Shown here: positions 26,056-33,490 of the stretch, one piece after another | Layout: each line of letters opens with the position of its first letter | Position numbering within the stretch: position 1 is the stretch's first letter | Origin: Actinokineospora diospyrosa | Lineage (GTDB): Bacteria; Actinomycetota; Actinomycetes; Mycobacteriales; Pseudonocardiaceae | NCBI RefSeq assembly: GCF_024171925.1 | Contig: NZ_JAMTCO010000002.1 | Coordinates: 275,041 to 339,040 of the forward strand | Reading direction: 5' to 3' | DNA length: 64,000 bases | Notes under the pieces: model-generated | Databases searched by the model: none | What the model was told of the DNA's origin: nothing | The model's input: the letters and a program-made list of their open reading frames with translations, nothing else | Position numbers and translations under genes: made by a program

Positions 26056-27900
26056 ATGAGACGGCAATGGCTCACGGTGGGAGCCGTGGTGGTGGCGGGA
26101 GCATGTGTCGCCGGGGGGATCTTCTGGTCGGGGGACGCGACGCCCCCGGCGGCGGACAACGACGTGCCGTACACCGGTGGGGTGCGGTTGGTGGCCTACG
26201 ACTCCTGCGCGGACGTCGAGGCGGACTTGAAGCGGGCCGCGAAGAAGAAGGTGACCGCCTGGGGCCTCGACGACGTGCGGATCCTCGACTCCGGGCCGAT
26301 GCCAGCGCCCGCGGCGGGCGACGCCAAGGCCGAGCGCGCCGCGGCCGCGCCCGCGCAGCACTCGGGGACCAACAACCACGAGGCCGACGCCGACGAACCG
26401 GACCTGGTCAAGACCGACGGCGCCCGGATCGTCACGGTCGCCGACGGCACGCTGCGGGTCGTCGACACGGCCACCCGCGCGCTCACCGCCAGCCTGGAGT
26501 TGCCCGGCGGGCAGGCGACCGCGCTGCTGCTCGACCGCGACCGGGCGCTGGTGGCGGTGCCGAAGTTCGAGGCCGTCGACCGGGACTCGCCGAGCGGCAA
26601 CGACATGACCACCTCGTTGGTGCTGGTCGACCTCGCGGGCGGCGGCGCGCGCGTCGCGGGCACCCTCACCGTGGACGGCTCCTACCTCGACGGCCGCCAG
26701 GTCGGCTCGGTCGCCCGGATCGTGTCCCGCTCGCAGCCGCGGCTGCGGTTCCCCGTCCCGGCGGACCCGACCGCGGCGCTGGAGCGCAACCGGGAGATCA
26801 TCGAGGAGGCGCCGCTGGAGCAGTGGCTGCCCCGCGCGACCCTGGACGCCAACGGCCACCGCGAGGTGAAGCAGCTCGACTGCCGGGCGATGAGCAGGCC
26901 CTCCGGCTACACCGGGACCGCGGCGCTCACCGTGTACACCATCGACCTGCGCGCCGACCTCGGCACCGGCGACGCGGTGTCCATCGCGGCGGACGGCGAC
27001 ACCGTCTACGGCACCGCGACCAGCCTCTACATCGCCGACGACCAGTGGTCGCGCACGGGGAACATGCCCACCCCGCGCGGTCGCACCGCCGACGTCCACA
27101 CCGACATCCACCAGTTCGACATCAGCGCACCGGGCACGCCCGTCTACCTGGCGTCCGGGACCGTGGACGGCTCGCTGGTCAACCAGTACGCGCTGTCGGA
27201 ACACCGCGGCAACCTGCGGGTGGCGACCACGGCCGGACAGGCGAGCTCGGTCACCGTCCTCACCCGCCGCGACCGCGGCTTCACCAGGACCGGCCACATC
27301 GGCGGCCTCGGTGTCGGCGAGGCCATCCAGTCCGTCCGCTACCTGGGCGACACGGCGTACGTGGTCACCTTCCGCCGCACCGACCCGCTGTACACCCTCG
27401 ACCTGGCCGACCCAGCCCACCCGAGGGTGACCGGCGAACTGAAGATCACCGGCTACTCCGCCTACCTTCACCCCCTCGACGACGGTCGCCTACTCGGCGT
27501 AGGCCAAGAGGCCACCACCCAAGGCCGCGCGACCGGTACCCAGGTCTCGCTGTTCGACACCACGAGCGCACCCGCCCGCCGGATCGCCCAGCACCACCTG
27601 CCCGGCGCGAGCTCCGAGGCCGAGTTCGACCCGCACGCGTTCCTGTACTGGGCCGACCGCGACCTGATCGCCATCCCGGTCGACACCGCCCGCGGCTCCG
27701 GCGCCGTCCTGGTCCTGCGCCTCGTCGGTGATCAGCTGACCGAGCTCGCGACCCTGCGGCACCCCGAACCATCCCGGGTGGACAGCCGCATCCGCCGCAC
27801 CCTGGTCGCAGGCGACGCCCTCTGGACCGTCTCAGCGGCGGGCCTACAAGCGGTCAACCTCGAGACTGCGAACCAGCTCGCCTGGGTGCCGTTCGGATAA
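26056..27900 (+). CDS. Secreted beta-propeller protein
   Basis: 614 aa. N-terminal membrane/signal segment (residues 5-24: TVGAVVVAGACVAGGIFW). The family landmark SGTNNHEADADEPDLVKTDG (about 96-115) identifies the secreted beta-propeller family distantly related to WD40 (COG4880-like). Repeated blades contain Asp-rich turns; the rest is extracytoplasmic, and because the N-terminal segment lacks an obvious cleavage site or lipobox the protein may be anchored. The function is unknown. The ATG at 26056 is 10 bp after a GTCATCCGGG sequence with weak ribosome-binding potential. Confidence 0.8.
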   Translation: MRRQWLTVGAVVVAGACVAGGIFWSGDATPPAADNDVPYTGGVRLVAYDSCADVEADLKRAAKKKVTAWGLDDVRILDSGPMPAPAAGDAKAERAAAAPAQHSGTNNHEADADEPDLVKTDGARIVTVADGTLRVVDTATRALTASLELPGGQATALLLDRDRALVAVPKFEAVDRDSPSGNDMTTSLVLVDLAGGGARVAGTLTVDGSYLDGRQVGSVARIVSRSQPRLRFPVPADPTAALERNREIIEEAPLEQWLPRATLDANGHREVKQLDCRAMSRPSGYTGTAALTVYTIDLRADLGTGDAVSIAADGDTVYGTATSLYIADDQWSRTGNMPTPRGRTADVHTDIHQFDISAPGTPVYLASGTVDGSLVNQYALSEHRGNLRVATTAGQASSVTVLTRRDRGFTRTGHIGGLGVGEAIQSVRYLGDTAYVVTFRRTDPLYTLDLADPAHPRVTGELKITGYSAYLHPLDDGRLLGVGQEATTQGRATGTQVSLFDTTSAPARRIAQHHLPGASSEAEFDPHAFLYWADRDLIAIPVDTARGSGAVLVLRLVGDQLTELATLRHPEPSRVDSRIRRTLVAGDALWTVSAAGLQAVNLETANQLAWVPFG

Positions 27901-27949
27901 GAGCTCCCGGTCGGCGCCACGCGGCAGGGGTGTGGCGCGGACCAGGGAA

Positions 27950-28001
27950 GTGGTCTGGTGGGTGTTCGGACCTGCGGAAGTCCGACCACCCACCAGACCA
28001 C
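27950..28001 (+). terminator. Long hairpin after beta-propeller gene
   Basis: Perfect 15-bp outer stem GTGGTCTGGTGGGTG (27950-27964) / complement (27987-28001), continuing inward with TCGGAC (27966-27971) / GTCCGA (27980-27985) after one mismatch, and an 8-base loop. There is no T-run, as is common in actinobacteria. Confidence 0.7.
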
Positions 28002-28051
28002 CACAGCACTGCCCGGCGCCAGCCCTTGGACACCCGGAACTCGCTGGCTCT

Positions 28052-28171
28052 ACCCCACCCCGCGCAAGATCATCTGCCGCAAGAGCCCCCGATATACAGC
28101 CTATTGACGGATCCCGACAGAACTGGGGCAGCGATCAGGGCCTGTGGACAACGGAACACGTTGTGGACAAC
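28052..28171 (-). repeat. DnaA-box pair unit, composite C
   Basis: On the minus strand: TTGTCCACA at 28170-28162 and again at 28151-28143 (19-bp spacing), then TAGGCTGTATATCGGGGGCT and CGGCAGATGATCTTGCGCGG. It is the inverted near-copy of unit A3 (7170-7290). Confidence 0.8.
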
Positions 28172-28420
28172 TCACCCGCCAGCCCACCCAGCCAGCCCCT
28201 GGACTCTCGGACCGCTCCCCGTCAGGCTCGCCCCAACCCACAGCGCCAGCCCCTGGACACTGCGGAAGCAGCGGTGCCACCCCAGCGCCTGTCAGATCTG
28301 CCTCAACCCAGTCACTTAGTCCTGGACACTCGGACCCGTCGGTGCCAGCTCGCCCGCCGTCAGGTCCGCCTCAGCCCGCCTGCTCAGCGCGTGGACAGTC
28401 GGAGTCGCTGGTGCCAGGTG
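28172..28420 (-). repeat. Tandem repeat array C
   Basis: About four imperfect copies of the CCTGGACACTCGGAC-type core (complement of the A/B core), near 28200, 28255, 28320 and 28390, with GCCCCAACCCAC/GTCAGGTCCGCC spacers. The orientation is opposite to A and B. Confidence 0.65.
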
Positions 28421-28422
28421 CT

Positions 28423-28561
28423 CGATGGGGTGGACCTGTTTTGTGTGGGGGGACGGCACCCGTAGCGTTTCCGCGCGGCAGGGCCAGTCTTTTGGGCCCC
28501 TGCTTTGCGGTTCTGCGTCGGGTGTCGTAGGGGCCCCGAGCAAAACAGGTCCACCGCATCG
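28423..28561. repeat. 139-bp near-palindromic element, copy C
   Basis: Outer arms 28423-28443 and 28541-28561 pair at 20 of 21 positions (core GGTGGACCTGTTTTG). The interior is homologous to copies A and B but inverted relative to them. Confidence 0.75.
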
Positions 28562-28589
28562 AGCTTTTCGCATTGTCGCGGATCGGGCG

Positions 28590-28703
28590 CCGAGGTCGCC
28601 GCCAGGCGACGAGGCCGTCCGATCCCGGTGGCCGAGGTTGCCGCTAGGCAACGAGGCCGTCCGCCCGGGTCGCCGAGCTCGCCGCCAGGCGACGAGGCCG
28701 ACC
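28590..28703 (-). repeat. Three mini-hairpin repeats, composite C
   Basis: Stems GTCGCC-GCCA-GGCGAC (28595-28610), GTTGCC-GCTA-GGCAAC (28637-28652) and CTCGCC-GCCA-GGCGAC (28678-28693), each within a ~32-bp CCGAGGT...ACGAGGCCG unit. They are homologous to 6680-6737 in inverted orientation. The array ends just before the stop of the NO synthase gene. Confidence 0.6.
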
Positions 28704-28725
28704 CCGGGCCGAAGACGGGCTGGTG

Positions 28726-30054
28726 TCAGCTGATCGCCGACCCAGTCCCCCGCAGGTACGACCACAACGGCGGTCCCGCATCCACATGCCCCGGCTGCGG
28801 CGGCGGCGTGCCGTTCAGTGCCGCCTCCGTCGCGTAATCATCGGCGATGAACTCTGGCCGGAGGGGATCCGTGTCGTAGTAGCGGTGGAACAGCGGGGTT
28901 TGCGAGCCCGACATGGGCGGCACGATCCAGCTCCAGTCGGCTGGGCATTTGCGGCCCGCTTTGGCCTCTTGGTCCAGGTGCATCATGAACCGGGCGGCTT
29001 CGGTGTGGTGGTCGCTGATGGTGACGCCCGCCGCGGCGTAGGAGTGCAGGACCGCGATGTTGAGCTCGACGAGCGCCCGGTCGCGCCATAGCGAGGTCTC
29101 GCGGGTGGTGTCCAGGCCCAGGCGGTCGGCCAGGGTGGGGAGCAGGTTGTAGCGGTCGTGGTCGGCGAGGTTGCGGGCGCCGATCTCGGTGCCCAGGTAC
29201 CAGCCGTTGAACGGGGCCGCCGGGTAGTCGATGCCGCCGATCCGCAGGCGCATCGAGCTGATCGCGGGGACCGCGTGCCAGCGCAGGCCGAGCTCGGCGA
29301 ACCACGGGAGCTCGGGGTGGGTCAGCTCGACCTCGGTGACCGCGTCCGGGGGCAGCGTGAACAGCCGGGCGTGGCCGTCGGGGCCGGAGATCACCAGGGG
29401 GAGCACGTCGAAGTCGCTCGGTTCGGCCGGTGGTCGCCAGCCCATGGCCGTCACCGCCGCGGTGAACCCGGCGTAGCGCGGGTCGCCCGGCGCGCGCCCG
29501 GTCCCGTCCGCCGGGTGGCCCGCGTAGCGGATCAGCTGCTCGTTCCAGATCCGCGGCGCCGGGCGACCGGGGGCGTCCTGGGCGAAGACGGTGATCAGCG
29601 GGCGGATGCGGCCGCCGTTGGTGGCCAGCCGCAGGTGCCGCGCGCACTGGCGGGCGACCTCGGCGGGGGCGCGCACCGAGCGCAGGTCGCGCACCCGCAT
29701 GCTGCGCCAGTACAGCCTGCCGACGCAGCGGGCGCTGTTGCGCCAGGCGACCCGGGCACCGTGGGTCAGCTCCGCGCTGGTGTGCCGGTAGGTTCCGGTG
29801 AGCTCGATCTCGGCGCGCACCCAGGCCACCCGCGGCGCGGCCGGACCGGCCTGGGGGTTCTCGGCGTGGAACAGCTCCAGGAACTCCACGGCCTCGTCGA
29901 GGTCGGCGACCCCGGCCGCCGCGGGGGCCACCAGGGGCGTGGGGAGCGCGGGCGCCGGGATCGCGGGGGGCGGGATCGCCGTGGGTGCGGCCCCGGCTGC
30001 CGGGGCGTGGTGGTGGCCAAGGGGAGCGGGCGGTGCCCAGATCTGACCGGTCAC
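28726..30054 (-). CDS. nos: Bacterial nitric oxide synthase (oxygenase)
   Basis: 442 aa from the GTG at 30054 (a TTG at 30093 is less likely). Haem-ligand Cys110 sits in VAWRNSARCVGRLYW; the substrate-binding Glu290 lies in FNGWYLGTEIGARNL; SDHHTEAARFMMH and PADWSWIVPPMSGS complete the oxygenase fold. The enzyme makes NO from L-arginine using haem, tetrahydro-pterin/folate and a separate reductase, none of which is encoded nearby. The first ~50 residues are a Pro/Ala-rich extension not found in the short Bacillus enzymes. The 3' end touches composite repeat C. Confidence 0.93.
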   Translation of the reverse strand: MTGQIWAPPAPLGHHHAPAAGAAPTAIPPPAIPAPALPTPLVAPAAAGVADLDEAVEFLELFHAENPQAGPAAPRVAWVRAEIELTGTYRHTSAELTHGARVAWRNSARCVGRLYWRSMRVRDLRSVRAPAEVARQCARHLRLATNGGRIRPLITVFAQDAPGRPAPRIWNEQLIRYAGHPADGTGRAPGDPRYAGFTAAVTAMGWRPPAEPSDFDVLPLVISGPDGHARLFTLPPDAVTEVELTHPELPWFAELGLRWHAVPAISSMRLRIGGIDYPAAPFNGWYLGTEIGARNLADHDRYNLLPTLADRLGLDTTRETSLWRDRALVELNIAVLHSYAAAGVTISDHHTEAARFMMHLDQEAKAGRKCPADWSWIVPPMSGSQTPLFHRYYDTDPLRPEFIADDYATEAALNGTPPPQPGHVDAGPPLWSYLRGTGSAIS

Positions 30055-30410
30055 CCGGCAGAACCTACCCGCCCGCTCGGGCGAGTCCAGCAACTCTCAC
30101 TCGATCGGGTCACTAGGGAAAGCCATAAGGCAGAATCGGGCACCGTCGGCGCGGCGGCGCGGCCGCAATGCGTTCCGCGTGCGGGCCGCGCCGCCGAACC
30201 CGTGGCGACAAGGCCATTCGGTCGATCCGTGGTGGCGGTGGTCACCTCCGCGAATACCGGATCGGACCGATACGGCTATTTCGCCCTACTCATTCGATGT
30301 CGTGACACCCGATGAGGTGAATGATGACGGTTAGTGGAAGCCGTCGTGAACTACTCATCGGTTCACCCCCGCAATGCCGGGCCGGGTGCGCGCGGTCCGG
30401 TGGCGGGTAC
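30055..30410. other. Intergenic region upstream of nos
   Basis: About 355 bp without a gene. A GC-rich near-palindrome lies at roughly 30150-30202 (CGGCGGCGCGGCCGC facing GCGGGCCGCGCCGCCG), which could terminate the inhibitor gene transcript or regulate nos. The remainder should hold the nos promoter; no consensus is clear. Confidence 0.4.
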
Positions 30411-30803
30411 TCAGATGCCGAACACCGCTCCGGTGGCGGTGCGCAGCTCGCAGCGGTTGCCGAACACCGCGCGGTAGTGCACGGCCCGACGACCCCACAA
30501 GCCCGCCGCGGTCACCACGACCGGGTCGTATTCGAGCGTGCACATCGCGTTCGGCACCACATTGAGCCGCTCGAATCTGCCGTTGACCTGCGAGAGCTGA
30601 GCGCAGGCCGCGACCGGGTCGACCACCGTGCCCGCGTCCGGCGCGCACTGCAGGACCGCGAGTCTTGGCAGGTCACCCGCGCGGTCGACGGTCAGTACGA
30701 ACCCGGCGCGGACCGGGGCTATCGTCGCGTTGGCGGTCGTCGCGGGCACCAGTGCGGCCACCGAGGCGCACACGGCCGCGACGGCGAGGGACTTTGCGGA
30801 CAT
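30411..30803 (-). CDS. SSI-type secreted protease inhibitor
   Basis: 130 aa. The signal peptide is MSAKSLAVAAVCASVAALVP with a cleavage region TTANA; AAGGAG lies just upstream of the ATG at 30803. The mature part matches the Streptomyces subtilisin inhibitor fold (inhibitor family I16): four Cys (LQC, AAC, AMC, NRC) able to make two disulphides, and the reactive-loop region CTLEYDPVVVTA. By analogy with SSI (C-P-M-V-Y-D-P) the P1 residue is Leu and P1' is Glu. It probably inhibits secreted serine proteases of the organism or its competitors. Confidence 0.85.
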   Translation of the reverse strand: MSAKSLAVAAVCASVAALVPATTANATIAPVRAGFVLTVDRAGDLPRLAVLQCAPDAGTVVDPVAACAQLSQVNGRFERLNVVPNAMCTLEYDPVVVTAAGLWGRRAVHYRAVFGNRCELRTATGAVFGI

Positions 30804-31039
30804 GTCGGATCACTCCTTCTCGGCGGCCTGCTTAACCCGCCGAATGGGTGTAGGGAAAACGTGGCCCGGCCCGAGGTCGACGAACCGGGCGATTCCGAGG
30901 GTAGGTCTTCCGGAATTGTCTCGCGGTCCGGGGCCTCTGGCGCTCGGGTCCTCGCCGATGCTATTCATGTCGCCGCACTCGTCGACAAGATCGACTGGTC
31001 GTTACTTCCTTAAGTAGGCTTGGGTGAGGGGTCCTTTCT

Positions 31040-32119
31040 GTGGGCGGAATTACACGTGCGGCTAAGGCGTCGCGGGACCGTTTGTCCGACCGGGTCGCGA
31101 TCGGCATGCTGCTCAAGGCGTTCCCGCCCGAGGAGGTCGACGCCGCCATCGATGCCGCTGGCGCGCGCGAACAGCGCTCGCGCGCCTTGCCCGCGCGCAC
31201 AATGGTCTACTTCACCCTCGCCTTATGGCTGTTCGGCGGCGCGGGCTACGACGCGGTGCTCGCCAGGCTCACCGCGGGCATGCGCTGGGCCGGGGTCGCC
31301 ACCGGCACCCGCTCGGCGCCGAGCACCGGGTCGATCACCAAGGCCCGCAAGCGGCTGGGCCCCGAGGTGATGCGCAGGCTGTTCCTGCGCCGGGCGGCCG
31401 CCGACCGCGCCGAGGCGATCCGCTGGCGCGGCATGCGGGTGTGCACGTTGGACGCCGGGGTGGTCGACATCCCCGACACCGCGGCCAACCTCGCCGCGTT
31501 CGACCACTCCAAGGTGCGGGTCTCGGTGCTGGCGGGCCACGACACCGGCTCGCTGCTCGACGTCGCGGTCGGGTCGCCGCGCGAGGAGCTCGGCAGCCGG
31601 GTGCTGGACACGATCAGCCCGGGCACCCTGGTGGTGGCGCACCGCTCGGCCACCGAGCACGACCTGTGGCGGGCGGCCGCCGACCGGGGCGCCGACCTGC
31701 TCTGGCGGGCGCGCGCGCCGATCTCGCTGCCCCGGCTGCACGTGCTGCCGGACGGGTCGTTCCTGTCCAGGGTGCTCGCCGACGGCGACCCGGTGACCGA
31801 CTCGCTGGCGGTGCGGGTGCTGCAGTCACCGGAGGCGGTATTGGTCACCACCCTGCTCGACCCGGACCAGGCGCCCGCCGCCGAGCTCGCCGCGCTGCAC
31901 CGCACCCGCTGGCGGTTCGAGTCGCTGTTCGAGTCGCTGGAGGCCGGGCCGGTGGCGCTGCGCTCGCAGGATCCGCACGGCGTCGCCCAGGAGCTGTGGG
32001 CGATGCTCTGCGTGTACCAAGCGGTGCACCCGTGGCGTCGTAAGGAAGCGGCCCTGCGCGGCACGCTGTCCGGTACCGGCGGGTTCGGGATGCCGCACCG
32101 GCGCGGTACGCACCAGTAA
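31040..32119 (+). pseudogene. Degenerate IS4-type transposase
   Basis: 359 aa, GTG start. The N-terminal IS4 transposase domain is evident (DRVAIGMLLKAFPPEEVDAAI; PARTMVYFTLALWLFGGAGYDAVL). The DDE region is damaged: first Asp present in VCTLDAGVVDIPDT, but where active relatives have LADR the sequence reads VVAHRSATEHDLW, so the second Asp is replaced by His. The Glu in RTRWRFESLFESLE remains. The C-terminus is shorter than in full IS4 transposases and I see no terminal inverted repeats. It may be a decayed insertion or a domesticated protein, since the frame is fully open. Confidence 0.7.
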
Positions 32120-32136
32120 CGAGGCGGAGGAACGCG

Positions 32137-33192
32137 ATGTCCACCGAGGCGAGGGTGGTCTTGATCGGTTACGGACTGGCGGGCAGCGCGTTCCACGCGC
32201 CGTTCATCGCCGCCGCCGACGGGCTGCGCCTGGTGGCCGTCGTCACCGGTGACCCCGGCCGGGCCGCCGACGCGACCGGGCGCTACCCGGGGATCGAGGT
32301 GCTCGGCTCGCCCGCGCTGCTGTGGCCGCGCGCCGCCGAGTTCGACCTGGCGGTCGTCGCCTCGCCCAACCGCCACCACGTCGAGCAGGCGACCGCCGCG
32401 CTCACCGCGGGCCTGCACGTCGTGGTCGACAAGCCCGCCGCGGCGACCGGGCGCGAGGTCCGGGACCTGGCTGCCACCGCCGAGCGGGTCGGCCGGGTGT
32501 TCACCACCTTCCAGAACCGGCGCTGGGACGGCGACTTCCGCACCGTCCGCCGGTTGCTCGACAGCGGGGAGCTCGCCGGGGTCAGCCGGTTCGAGTCCCG
32601 GTTCGAGCGCGCCGCCGCGCCGGTCAAGACCGGGTGGAAGGGCAGCGCCGACCCGGCCGACCTCGCCGACATCCGCTACGACCTCGGCAGCCACCTGGTC
32701 GACCAGGCCGTCGTCCTGTTCGGCCGCCCGAGCGCGGTGTACGCCCAGGTCCAGGCGACCCGGCCGGGCGCGCCCGCCGCCGAGGACGCGACCTTCCACC
32801 TCACCCACCGCGGCGGCGTGGTGTCCTACCTGCGGACCAGCAAGGCGTCGGTGCCGCTCGGCCCGCGCTTCGCCGTGGCCGGACCCGACGTGGGCTACCA
32901 CTGCTGGGGCCTCGACCCGCAGGAGGCCGCCAGCCGGTCGGGCGGGCGGCCGACCGACCCCGGCTTCGGCGCCTACCCCGAGTCCCAGTGGGGCGAGCTG
33001 GTGACCGCCGACGGCTCCCGCCGCGTGCCCACCCTCGACGGCGACTACCTGGCCTTCTACACCGCCCTCGCCGCCTGCCTGCGCGGCGAGGCCCCGAACC
33101 CGGTACCCCCCGACCAGACCGCGGACGTCGCCGACACGATCGAGGCGGCCTTTCACTCGGCCGAGCGCGGGGCGCCGGTCCAGTTGGACTGA
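32137..33192 (+). CDS. Gfo/Idh/MocA family oxidoreductase
   Basis: 351 aa. N-terminal Rossmann fold VLIGYGLAGSAFHAPF (residues 8-23) with the GxGxxG-like turn, SPNRHHVEQA, and the family Lys in VVVDKPAA (usual EKP). The C-terminal alpha/beta domain has the substrate-site region YDLGSHLVDQAV. It is an NAD(P)-dependent dehydrogenase or reductase of sugars or related compounds; the closest type is YdgJ/IolX-like. The ATG at 32137 is preceded by GGCGGAGGAAC, a strong ribosome binding site. It lies 17 bp after the transposase-like gene and may be co-transcribed with it. Confidence 0.88.
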   Translation: MSTEARVVLIGYGLAGSAFHAPFIAAADGLRLVAVVTGDPGRAADATGRYPGIEVLGSPALLWPRAAEFDLAVVASPNRHHVEQATAALTAGLHVVVDKPAAATGREVRDLAATAERVGRVFTTFQNRRWDGDFRTVRRLLDSGELAGVSRFESRFERAAAPVKTGWKGSADPADLADIRYDLGSHLVDQAVVLFGRPSAVYAQVQATRPGAPAAEDATFHLTHRGGVVSYLRTSKASVPLGPRFAVAGPDVGYHCWGLDPQEAASRSGGRPTDPGFGAYPESQWGELVTADGSRRVPTLDGDYLAFYTALAACLRGEAPNPVPPDQTADVADTIEAAFHSAERGAPVQLD

Positions 33193-33490
33193 CCGTGCCC
33201 GCGATGCCGGCCAGACCGTGGCGCCTGCGACCCACTCGGCTGGTGTGTGCCCCGCCTGCCTGACCGCGTGTGCTCACCCTGGGTGGATGAGATGGGGATA
33301 AGCGCCCATGCGGACCGCGGCGCCTGCTGACGCGGCCGACCTGGGCCTATGCGCCGGGATCGGGGCGCGGTCGGTGCCCCGCTCGGGCCGTTGACACGGT
33401 TGTGGGGTGTTTGTCACTCGGTCGAGGGTCAGGTGCCGGTTCGGTTGGACTGATCGTGCACTTCGCCCCCGAAAGGGGTAGGACGATGGG
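33193..33490. other. Intergenic region before MFS gene
   Basis: About 298 bp without a convincing gene. TTGACA at 33391-33396 could be a -35 hexamer but no good -10 follows at normal spacing. GAAAGGGG near 33470-33478 may help ribosome binding for the GTG at 33491. Confidence 0.35.

Noticed and set aside
31020-32136. Complete insertion sequence around the IS4-type gene
   Set aside because: No terminal inverted repeats or target duplication found by eye, and the catalytic Asp is missing.
33391-33420. Sigma-70-like promoter TTGACA upstream of the MFS gene
   Set aside because: No acceptable -10 hexamer at 16-18 bp.
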